A stretch of 64,000 nt of DNA from Combretum micranthum (taxonomy: Eukaryota; Streptophyta; Magnoliopsida; Myrtales; Combretaceae): assembly GCA_024138025.1 (NCBI GenBank), contig JAMXBD010002783.1, positions 99,704 through 163,703 on the forward strand, given 5' to 3'. Position 1 is the first letter of the stretch. Every line of letters starts with the position of its first letter. Position numbers and translations under genes: made by a program. A model generated the notes under the pieces. The model was not told where the DNA came from and searched no databases. It was given only the letters and a program-made list of their open reading frames with translations. Positions 9,641-19,088 of this stretch are shown here, piece after piece.

Positions 9641-12336
9641 CTTTAGCCTTGGACTGGGCCTGCTGCTATCCTCAGGCATATGTCTTTGAGTGTCTCCTAG
9701 GCTGGCTGTCCGTGTGTGCTCCGAACTGAGCCTATCTGAGTGATGTGACTCAGAGGAAGTCTGATATGTCATGCCAGCCCCTATCTCTGGGCTAATACAG
9801 CAGATGGCCGTCCTTAACGCCTCAAAGATAGACTTCCGAAACTTCTTGTTTTTCTTTCTTTCCTTCTCTTGTCTATCCCTAAGCTCCTAGTTTTGGCTCT
9901 TCAATTCCTCAATATCCAGCCTAAGCTGATCCATACCATATGCTGCTAAAGTGCCTGCAGGAGGAGGGGGAGCAGAAGTGGATGGACTCTCAAATGGAGC
10001 ATCTCCAGGAAAGATATCCTAGAGCTCGACCTCTGATAAGTACAAAATACCCTAATTATTCACATGGCTTTAGTATGATATTATAGTAATTTTTATGTGA
10101 ATAATTGTAGAAAAGGATACTGATTTGAGTAATATGTTAATTTCAGGATTAAGAGGAGATAATAAGCACTATGGAGATGTTTTGATGAATTACAACAAGT
10201 TTTGATGAGAAAAGTGCAAAGTGAAGAATTTCATTATACATAAGATTTCAACACAAGCTGTGTTGAATGCTGGTGTTGGCATTGGAAAATGTACAGGAAG
10301 CTATTGTGAAGAACATGAGGATGCAACACGAGCCATGTTGGATGCTTATATTAGAGATAAGAAATGGACAGAATGCTTCGTGGAACGTACACGACTTCGC
10401 AACACAGGCTGTGATCGGGCTTGTGTAGGACTCCAAATCACAGAAATCCGAGGAAATCGTTGAATGGGAAGCAACACAGCCCCGAACACGTCCCGTGTAG
10501 AATGCCCATGTAGAAGACAAATCCATTTTCTTATAAATATATCCAACCACTATTTGTTTGGGAGACACACAATTGATAAGAAGAAACCCTAGGAGAAAAG
10601 ACGTGCGAGAAGAAGAGGAACTCCTAACAATTTTCCATCACAAGACTTGTTGGTTAAAGGGTGTAATCATCATGTTTTATGTTTATTCTTCCATGGTTTA
10701 TATTTGTAATTATTTTACAATGGAAGCTTAGATCCATATGCCCTAGATTTTGAGAAACCCTAACCCTAATGTGGATTGAGTTGATTTGTTGAATGAAGTT
10801 CTTGTTCTTGAATCTATTCGTGTTGCTTGATTGTCTTAATCTAGTATATGCGCAATATTAGATTATTGTATGATTCTTGTTAATTGAATCAACAAATTGA
10901 TTAATAGGAAAGATCTAGCATGAGTAAAAGGGTTTGAATGTAAATCTAGAGATAGAATACATGAATCTTTTGCATCAAGAATTTATCTTTATGAGGAATT
11001 GCGATCATTAATGCAACCTTTATATGCATCTAGTGAGGAAGAGATTTCCATTAGACATATAGGGTTAGGATTTAGTTATCTCGAGAGAGACGTTAATGAA
11101 ATTAGGGTTCCTGCAATTCAAGAACATGTACTGCATTGACGAATGTTATTAATAAGATTGATAGGGTTAGTGGTGTATCAAGGTCTAGGGTATTGTTTTG
11201 TGATTGTTGAATTATTAAGGTTGTGAATACATGTTGATTGCGAATTAATTAGTTAATTAGTAAATCATAGTTGTTAGTAATAGTAGTATTTAATTAAGAT
11301 TGCTAAATAGTGTAAAACCGGTTAATTCTAGTAATTGTCTAAAGGATCCCTGTGGACGATATCCGTTTGACCCTATACAACTATAGATAGGTACACTGCC
11401 TAACTAGGTCGTAGGAGTTAATTGGAATTATAAATTTAAGAGTTGATACGATCTACATCAACCTCCTCCAAAACCGGTGGCTGAGCTGCTCTGGGGTTTT
11501 TCAGCAATCCCCAGCCTCGGAATGGTGCAGATGTTATCTTCTTACACTCAAAAATCTCATCATTCTGTGGAGGCTCAAAAATGTCCATCCCCTTCAGTAA
11601 TCGAGTGATGTAGCCACCACAACACAAGACTCGAGTCCTGGTATCATCTGCCTGCCGGTAGATAAAGTTTGCTCTCTCCACCCCTAAATCAATCCTGTAG
11701 CCTCTAATAAGCCTAAACAAGTAGAACATGTCGAAACTAGTCACCTTGCTGTGACTAGTCTTCTTGCAACTCAGAGTATGTGCAAGAATATAGTGGAGCA
11801 GCTTGTGCTCAACAGTACGAAAAGATGTGGCCAGTGATTTGGAGGGGACGAAAGGCTGAGAGAGCAACTAGCTGAAACCAATATGCCTCCTGGGTCATCT
11901 GATCTTCCCCTACAGGCCAACTGTTTGGCAGATTCCTATTTTCTTGCTCATTATCATACAGTCCCAGTAAGTGGCCTATCTGCTTTAATTTGACCTCCCT
12001 GATCTGCCTAAATGCTTGGAATTGAAAAGTGGACTCCTCTCGGTCTGGGATGTTCTTTAAAGTGGACAAGAACTCAATCGTCAAGTTCTTATATGCAGGC
12101 TCCCGAAAATCAAATAGCTGGATCCAAGCTGGATCTTGGACAATCTCTCTGATTTTATCAATGATCCCAAACTCATCCAATAGGCACCAGTCTAAATACT
12201 GTGTATTTAAGAAGTCCATTTTCACGAGCCTCTTTTTTCTATCCTTGGCGTACTGCTGACTGGACAGTAGATCTCTGGTTTGTGAACCAGATGTAGAGGC
12301 GTCAGTCGTCCTTGGTCATTTTTGCCTTGGAGCCAT
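9640..12336 (-). pseudogene. Athila env-like / ORF-1 family gene, interrupted by a solo LTR
   Basis: The frame starts at ATG 12336-12334, just after a splice-acceptor-like TTTATTTGCAG. Codon 7 is a TGA. The frame is then open through 11809-12225 (motifs YLDWCLLDEFGIIDKIREI, FQFQAFRQIREVKLKQIGHL). It shifts frame near 11870 and stays open to 11460 (motifs LLHYILAHTLSCKK, FDMFYLFRLIRGYRIDLG). This fits the Athila ORF-1/env-like family (Pfam ATHILA), which lies downstream of integrase. A solo LTR (10034-11460) splits it. Beyond the LTR the same frame resumes at 10033, with two TAG stops that look like CAG mutations, a proline-rich piece (STSAPPPPAG) and a charged segment. The C-terminal end near 9640 is uncertain. 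I see no confident signal peptide or membrane segment. Confidence 0.75.
10034..11460 (+). mobile_element. Solo Tat/Athila-type LTR, TSD ACCTC
   Basis: A 1427-bp LTR beginning TGATAAGTAC and ending CTACATCA. It is flanked by the direct repeat ACCTC at 10029-10033 and 11461-11465, and removing it restores the env-like reading frame. It has no internal region, so it is a solo LTR. A TATA box (TATAAATA) lies at 10532-10539. U3 contains repeated partly palindromic words, for example ACACAAGCTGTGTTGAATGC near 10250, CACGAGCCATGTTGGATGC near 10328, and ACACAGGCTGTG near 10400. The short ORFs at 10221-10568 lie over this U3/promoter region and are not credible genes. Confidence 0.92.
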
Positions 12337-12338
12337 TC

Positions 12339-13042
12339 CTGCAAATAAATTGATCTTAATTAGAAACGAGGAATGCACAATTTCAATGAAATTCTTAATT
12401 TATGCCTAAAACATGAGTTAAAACAATTTGGAGATCATAGGCATATAATTAAGTGAAGCTAAGAAATCATTGAATTGCATGGATCATTTACACTTGCACA
12501 ATATAATCAAAGTTGGCAGCTTAGGTTGGCCAGCTCAGAATTGAACGTTGGAATTTCAAATTTTTTAAATAAAAACGATTTTCAAAAATTTTTCATTAAA
12601 AGTCCCAAAAACATTTTCATACTGAAATTTTCATCAAAATTGAGCACAATTCCAAATTCCAAGTTCAATTCGTGCAAAATCGATCACAATGCAAGAATTA
12701 GAGCTACTAATCAGTATAAGAATTTCCAAATCCAGCAGCCACAACTTCAATTTCTCAAAACCCCAAATTCGAAATTTCATGCTTCATAAGCTCAAGAACC
12801 CTAATTTTCTAATCTGAGCAGCAATCATGGATCAATACATCACAACTTGGAATTAAACAGATACTGAACATGAATCTACTTTCAACAAAGTATTAAAATC
12901 ATCCAAGCAATCTACTCCATCAAGAGCCGAGATCAATGTAATTTCCAATATACCCAAATTGACAGAATATATATATAGACACAATATAATGTAATGGATT
13001 TGAACAGAGGATTAAGAGCAAAGATCAGTGGGATTTACTTAC
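12339..13042 (-). other. Candidate 5' UTR intron of the env-like gene
   Basis: On the minus strand a consensus 5' splice site GTAAGT occurs at 13042-13037 (preceded by TTCCCAA). A 3' splice site, TTTATTTGCAG, ends at 12339, two bases before the env-like ATG. The interval of about 704 bases is AT-rich and without coding potential in the env-like sense. Splicing is inferred from the site sequences only. Confidence 0.45.
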
Positions 13043-13620
13043 TTGGGAAGCTGAATTCAAGGCAATGAGATGTGGGATGGTTGAGTGAGAGCGAGAGACT
13101 GAGTGTGAGAGAGTGAGTACGAGAGAATGAGAAAAAGAGAGAGAAATCATACCTGTTAAAAGCGATCTGCAAATTATACACCGGCATTTCTATCATGTAA
13201 GCCGGCGGCTTAAATCCAGTGTAACAAAAAAAAATTCATACCAAGAGCATCAGGCTGGCAGCTTACTCTTTTACTGCCGGCTTACATGGATACGCCAGAT
13301 TAAAGCTAGCGGCTTATATTCCCAAGTGCCGGCTTTGATCGGGAATTTTCATAATCCAAGAAATCTTCAACATACGCTGGCACTAAGCCGGCGGCCTTCA
13401 CCTTCCCTTTTGCCGGTGTAAATGTTGTTCAAACGCTGGCATGTAAGTCGGAGGCCTTTACTTTCCCATTGTCGGCTTCTTCTGCCGTGCTCACCTACTT
13501 TTGTACTGACATTTACGCCGGCCTAAAGCTGGCGGCGTTGAACCGGCTTTCCTTGTTTTTTCAAAGCTTGCTCAAGGCTGGCAACCTTGAGAAGGCTTTC
13601 AGCTTTTTCAAAAAAAATTT
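13043..13620 (-). promoter_or_regulatory. Candidate internal promoter and leader upstream of the env-like ORF
   Basis: On the minus strand the stretch from 13620 to 13180 carries the same GC-rich words as the Athila LTR U3, including one exact AGCCGCC core (13204-13210) and several degenerate GCCGGC words. A TATA-like TGTATAAT follows at about 13170-13177. A CT-rich leader (CTCTCTC repeats) occupies about 13075-13150, as is common in plant 5' UTRs. The order (word array, TATA, CT-rich leader, GTAAGT donor) repeats the LTR promoter layout inside the element. No transcript evidence is available from sequence alone. Confidence 0.45.
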
Positions 13621-13772
13621 TTTTTGATCAAATCATCACCTAACCTGTCCACACTAAAAACAAAGTTAGTAAAAACAAAACAAAGTTAGACATAGGTTGC
13701 CTCCCAAGAAGCGCTTAGTTTAAAGTCGCTTAGCCTGACTTTCCTAATCTGATTATGGTTCTTTGAGATTCA

Positions 13773-14900
13773 TTACAGTAGTAGTACTGTCAAGATTTTC
13801 CCCTCAAAATAGTATTTGAGCAGTTGCCCATTTACTTTAAAAGTCCGATCATCCTCAGTTTTTAATTCCACCGTGCCATATGGAAAAACTTTTGCAATCT
13901 CAAACGGTCCTGACCATCTTGACCGTAATTTTCTAGGAAACAACTTCAAACGAGAATTGTAAAGTAAAACATTTTGTCCAAGCAAAAATTCTCGTTTGAT
14001 GATGTTTCTATCATGCCATTTCTTTACTCGTTCCTTATAGATACGAGCACTTTCAAATGCTTGATTCATCCATTCTTCCAACTGATTCAATTGAAGTAAT
14101 CTATTTTTACCTACAGCTTTTTCATCAAAGTTAAGAAATTTTATGGCCCAATATGCCTTGTGCTCAAGTTCTACAGGAATGACATGATTTACCAAAAAAA
14201 GCATATATTGGGACATTCCAATAGGGGTTTTAAAAGCAGTCCTGTAAGCCCATAATGCATCATCTAGTTTTGAAGACCAATCTTTTCTTGATGTATTAAC
14301 AGTTTTTTTCAAAATCCTTTTTATCTTCCTATTGGAAACTTCAACTTGCCCACTAGTTTATGGATGATAGGGGGTAGCCACTTTATGTGTTAACACCATA
14401 TTTTGCTAAAAGTTTTTCAAATTGCTTGTTACAAAAAATGAGCCCCCCCATCACTAATTTATAGCTCTGGGCACCCCAAATCTGGTAAAAATATTCTTTT
14501 TCAAAAATTTAAAGCTACTCGGGCATCGTTTGTTTGAAAAGCAACAGCTTCAACCCATTTTGAAACTCAACTGCCATAAGTTTATATTTATTTGAAAAGA
14601 TGAGGGAAAAGGACCCATAAAGTCAATCCCCAAACATCAAAAAGCTCAATTACCAGAATATTTGTTTTGTGGTAATTCATGCCGTTTAGAAATGTTACCT
14701 GTCTTTTGACATTGAGCACATGACATAATGAAGTTCCTGCAGTCACGAAATAAATTAGGCCAATAAAATCCAGATGATAACACTTTAGCTGCAGTCCTTT
14801 GAACACCAAAGTGTCCCCCCTGCTTCTCTGGAATGACAGTGTTCTAAGATGCTCAGCTAATCAGATTCAGGTACACATCTTCTAATTATTTGTTCAGCAC
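13773..14900 (-). pseudogene. Athila integrase
   Basis: On the minus strand a zinc-binding region is visible in broken frames at about 14640-14809 (SGFYWPNLFRDC, then FIMSCAQCQKTG). The start of the catalytic core (GIDFMGPFPS) follows. A damaged region then has stops at the second catalytic aspartate (stop-stop-WGGSFF). A good open stretch at 13773-14312 (180 codons) carries [64 protein letters not shown] and [15 protein letters not shown], the usual core end and C-terminal domain of Athila/Tat integrases. Frameshifts near 14320-14600 separate the parts. It would insert element cDNA into chromosomes, but this copy cannot. Confidence 0.88.
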
Positions 14901-15460
14901 ATTTTTGAACAGATATGTTTCATCCAAAAATATTGTTTTACATCATGCAAAAACTTTTTCTTTTGAGGATAAGACAAACCATATGGGATCATCTTACTTA
15001 CCAAATAATTCACATAATCAGCATACCATGGCAAATCTAGGGATTTCTACTGCATGCAATTGTTCATCAAAGGATTTTTCATTAATGGGAATGTCTAAAC
15101 TACCAGATTCAAGTCTAGACAATGATCAGCAATTACATTCTCAATTCCTTTTTATCTTTAATTTCAAGATCAAATTCTTGCAGTAGTATACCATCTAATC
15201 AACCTAGGTTTTGCATCAGCTTTAGTAAACAAATACTGAGAGCTGCATGGTCAGTATATACTACGACTTTAGAACCTATGGATAAGGCCTAAATTTATCA
15301 CATGCAAAAGATAATAGCTAAAAACTCTTTCTCAGTAGTGGCATAATTTCTTTGGGCCTTATTAGTGTTCTACTTGCATAGTATATAACATGAAAGATCT
15401 TACCTCGTCCTGACCAAGTACGCTCCAACCGCAAAGTCGATGGCATCACACATGAGTTCA
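14901..15460 (-). pseudogene. Athila RNase H region
   Basis: Minus-strand translation continues from the RT domain. FELMCDAIDFAVGAYL (about 15410-15455) is the start of the RNase H domain, with the first catalytic Asp in CDA. A stop follows, then fragments in changing frames similar to YATTEKEFLAI, CDKFRPYLIGSKVVVYTDHA and ENVIADHLSRLES (about 15080-15340). Several stops and indels make it non-functional. RNase H removes the RNA strand during reverse transcription. Confidence 0.75.
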
Positions 15461-16585
15461 AAAGGAAGCTCCCAGTCTGGCGCAATGATTACTGGTGTAG
15501 AGATGAGCTTTTCCTTTAATGAATTGAATGCCTGCAAACATTTGTTATCAAAATTGAACACCGCATCTTTTTCCAGAAGGTTGCAAAGAGGTTTGGAAAT
15601 CTTGGAGAAGTCCTTGATAAATCGTCTATAGAAGCCAGCATGTCCAAGAAAACTTCTGACTCCTTTAACAGTCGTGGGTGGTGGTAACTTCTCAATGATC
15701 TCCACTTTGGCTTTATCCACTTCAATTCCTCTCGCAGAGATTTTGTGACCCAACACTATCCCTTCTCTTACCATGAAGTGGCATTTTTCCCAATTCAAGA
15801 TCAGATTGGTATCTTTGCATCTTTGTAAAACCGAGGCTAAATTCTCAGACAAAGATCAAATGACTTTCCAAAGACTGAAAAATCATCCATAAAGATTTCA
15901 ATGAAATTCTCAAGCATATCAGAGAATATAGCCATCATACACCTCTGAAATGTAGCAGGTGCATTGCAAAGTCCAAAGGGCATCTCCTAAAGGCAAAGTG
16001 CCATAGGGACAAGTGAATGTTGTTTTCTCTTGATCATCGGGTGCAATAGAAATTTGATTGTATCCAGAATATCCATCAAGAAAACAATAATAGTCATGCC
16101 CTGCAAGTTTCTCCAACATTTGATCAATGAAGGGAAGGGAAAGTGATCCTTTCGGGTGGCATCATTCAATTTCCTGTAATCAATACAAACTCTCCACCCA
16201 GTCACAGTACGAGTAGGAATCAATTCATTTTGCTCATTTTTACTACAGTCATACCACCTTTCTTTGGTACTACTGAACTGGACTAACCCATTTACTATCA
16301 GAGATAGGATAGATAATACCTGCGTCAAGTAGCTTAGAACTTCTTTCTTGACAACTCTTTAAGTGTTGGGTTAAGTCTCCTTTGTGGTTGAACTGTAGGT
16401 TTACACTCAGCTTCCATAAGAATTTTGTGAGTGCAAATCATAGGGCTAATACCCTTAATGTCTGCAATGGTCCATCCGATTGCTTCTTTGTGCTTTTTCA
16501 ACACTTCAATCAACTGTTGTTCTTGTTCATTTGTCAATGCAGATGAAATGATGATTGGCAAAGTATCGCCAATTCCGAAAAGCAT
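15400..16585 (-). pseudogene. Athila reverse transcriptase
   Basis: Four minus-strand open segments cover the domain in order: 16585-16334 (GWTIADIKGISPMICTHKI and the polymerase N-terminus), 16328-15987 (GWRVCIDYRKLNDATRKDHF), 16119-15919 (YYCFLDGYSGYNQISIAPDD, with the first catalytic Asp), and 15852-15400 (LGHKISARGIEVDKAKVEII, VRSFLGHAGFYRRFI). The active-site FMDD lies at 15882-15893 between two open segments and is intact at sequence level, followed by FSVFGK. Frameshifts near 16330, 16000 and 15860 break the gene. Motifs and neighbours place it in the Athila lineage of Ty3/gypsy. Confidence 0.92.
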
Positions 16586-16632
16586 ACTTCAGATGGTCAG
16601 GAAGGGTTTAAGTTCCAAGGTCGGTGGTTGCA

Positions 16633-17230
16633 TCAAAGATGGAACTTGCTTCTGCTCATTTGTACCCAAGATTCATAATATCTGGTTTTGATCATTGGTA
16701 CATCTTCCAGTATTTCTTCATCCTCTTCATCACTCCAATTGTCCAAGTCTCTCAAGACGGATTCCATAGTCTCCACACCAGTTTGTTCCTCAAGCGACTC
16801 AGAAACCAGCTCATCAATGGTATTGATGGTGTAACAGGCATCAGTATCATCAAATTTCTTCATTGCCTCATAGACATTGAAAGTAACCTGTTCATCCATC
16901 ACCCGTAATGTAAGCTGCCCTTGTTCCACATCAATTAGTGCTTTACCTGTTGCAAGGAACGGTCTGCCCAAGATCATGGGAACTTCCCTATCTTCATCCA
17001 TGTCTAAGACTACAAAATCCACAGGGAAAAAGAATTTGTCAACTTTAACTAGGACATTTTCCACAATACCCCTAGGGTATTTTACACTTCTATCAGCAAG
17101 TTGCAAGGTTACATGTGTATCCTTGCAATCTCCAAGTCCTAGTTTTTGAAATACCGATAAAGGCATTAAGTTGATACTTGCACCAGAATCAATTAAAACT
17201 TTATCAAAATGACAATCACCAATGGTGCAA
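16633..17230 (-). pseudogene. Athila aspartic protease
   Basis: The catalytic DSGA motif is encoded at 17190-17179 in frame with the long open stretch 17166-16633. ASINLMPLSVFQKLGLG, ADRSVKYPRGIVENV and VPMILGRPFLATGKALID follow, the usual order of the retropepsin domain in Athila/Tat elements (the ILGRPFL motif replaces the ILGRD type). An acidic linker (SDEEDEEILEDV) leads toward RT. The frame differs from that of gag upstream, with a shift near 17215-17250, and another shift lies before RT near 16600. It would process the Gag-Pol polyprotein. Confidence 0.88.
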
Positions 17231-18975
17231 GGAACAGTAAAACTTCCCTGATCTCGAGTTTAGTGGGCAGACTGGGTGTTGTTTCTGTAGGATCATGGAA
17301 CATTCTCCAGTGAGTATCACATTTCCATCAATCTTCCTCTTGTTGGATAGCAATTCTTTGATGAATTTGGCATAGGAAGGCATTCCTTGAATCACTTCTA
17401 AGAATGGAATGTTGATGTGCAGCTTCTTGAAAACATCCAGGAATTTTGAAAATTGCTCATCAAGTCTTTGTTGCTTTAATCTTCCTGGAAAAGGGACGGG
17501 AGGAACATATGATTTCACCTCAGGTGGTTTTTGAATAGTGTCCTCCACCTTTCGTTTCCCTTTGTTGTTTTGTGGTGGAATTTCCTCTTGATCCTTGATA
17601 GTTTCCTCAACTGGAGCAATCTCCTTACCACTTCTCAGGTGATTGCATTTACAGACTTGGGATTCTCCTCGTGTTGCTTGGTAAAGACCCAGATGGTCTA
17701 TTACTCACTTGCTGTGCAAGTTGATGGAGTTTCCCTTGCAAATCTTGAATGATTGCATTCTGATTATGAGTGAGTTTGTTGTAGTGACAATGAAATCCCT
17801 CAGTAATGCATCAGTGGATGATTGAATTTGCTGTTGAGGTGGGGCATTTCTTACATATCCTTGTCCTTGGAAACCAGGTGGTGGCTTTAGAACATTGGCA
17901 TCATTCCGATATGACAGATTGGGATGATTTCGCATATTCGGATGATATGTGTTTCCAAAATTACCCTTTTGGAAATTTCCCACATATTGAGCTGCTCATC
18001 ATTTGATGATGATCCATGCGGACACTCAAAGAAGAGTGTGGTCCTGAGCAAATCTCACAACAAAACACTTGTTTTTTATTGGAAGAATTTGTAGTTGTGA
18101 GTTTACTTACTTGAGTGATGAGGGTTGCCATTTGAGCCTTGAGTTGTGATATATCTTCTTTGTCTTCCAAAGATGCTACTTTAGATCTTGTTCTTTCACA
18201 ACTCCAATTATGAGCCGGAAGCTAATTCTTCAATAATCTCACTAGCTTCCTCATATGTTTTTCCCATCAGTGATCCTCCCGATGTAGCATCTACTAAGGA
18301 CCTTAAAGCTTCATCAAGACTGAGGTAGAAATTTTCGATTAGTAGATTATCGGGTAAACCTGGTGTGGACATTTTCTGACCGCCTCTTTGAATCTTTCCC
18401 AAGCATCATATAATGATTCACCAGGGAATTTGGTGAAGTTGGAGATCTCATTTCTTAATCTGGCGGTCCTTGCTGGAGGGAAAATCTCTTCAGAAACTTC
18501 TTTGTCAGATCACCCATGTAGTGATCGAATCTGGAGGTTGGGAATTGTACCATGCCAAGGCTTTATCCCTAAGAGAAAAAGGGAAAAGCTGTAGTCGGAT
18601 GACTTCGTTTCTTACACCATTAAGTTTGACAGTGTTGGTGTACTGAGAAATTTGGCAAGGTGTTCATCTGGCGTCTCATTCGGATATCCTCCAAATTGAT
18701 GTGACTCAACCATTTGAATCAGGGACGGTTTAAGCTCAAAGTTGTTAGCCTCCACAGGGCATTCTTATGGGGGATCTTGAATAGTAGGTACTGTATAGTC
18801 TCGAATTGCCCTTGGAGCGGGAGCAGCTGTTGCAACTGGTTGTTGTTGTCATTGTTTCCTTGTCTTGATTTTGTGCCATTGCTCCTCTTCTTTGGTTCCT
18901 TCTTCTCTGTTGATGCAAGGTTCTTTCAATTTCAGGGTCTAAAGGTAGAATTTCAGAACTTCTACTTCTTCGCAT
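17216..18975 (-). pseudogene. Athila gag
   Basis: The ATG at 18975 starts MRRSRSSEILPLDPEIERTL, a typical Athila Gag N-terminus, just 3' of an acceptor-like TTTTCTCTTTGCAG. Fragments in shifting frames then give a LRDKALAWYNSQPPDSITTW-like capsid motif (about 18500-18580) and LPDNLLIENFYLSLDEALRS (18402-18208). Next are QLKAQMATLITQVSKLTT (about 18090-18150), an N/P/Q-rich stretch with PPPGFQGQGYVRNAPPQQQ (17983-17705), and KFLDVFKKLHINIPFLEVIQ ending in GMPSYAKFIKEL (17548-17216). Full length would be near 580 residues. At least five frameshifts or stops are visible. Gag forms the virus-like particle in which reverse transcription takes place. Confidence 0.85.
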
Positions 18976-19000
18976 AAAACCTGCAAAGAGAAAAGGAAAA
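18976..19000 (-). promoter_or_regulatory. Splice-acceptor-like site before gag ATG
   Basis: On the minus strand a pyrimidine-rich CCTTTTCTCTTTGCAG ends at 18981, and GTTTTATG (the gag ATG) follows. It resembles a plant 3' splice site and matches the arrangement in front of the env-like ATG. It could accept a leader exon from the LTR, but no donor has been assigned. Confidence 0.4.
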
Positions 19001-19063
19001 ATTTCAAACTAAACTTAAACCTAAACTACTAGCAAAGCTGAAGGTAGTCTAATATTAATAAGA

Positions 19064-19081
19064 TCCCCGGCAACGGCGCCA
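19064..19081 (-). other. Primer binding site, tRNA-Asp type
   Basis: Minus-strand TGGCGCCGTTGCCGGGGA is complementary to the 3' end of plant tRNA-Asp including CCA, the usual primer of Athila elements. It lies seven bases (AGTTTTC) inside the 5' LTR border at 19089. Confidence 0.92.
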
Positions 19082-19088
19082 GAAAACT

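Noticed and set aside
10221..10568. Overlapping ORFs on both strands (80, 106 and 66 codons)
   Set aside because: They cover the U3/TATA region of the solo LTR at 10034-11460. The repeated GC words, not coding selection, keep them open.
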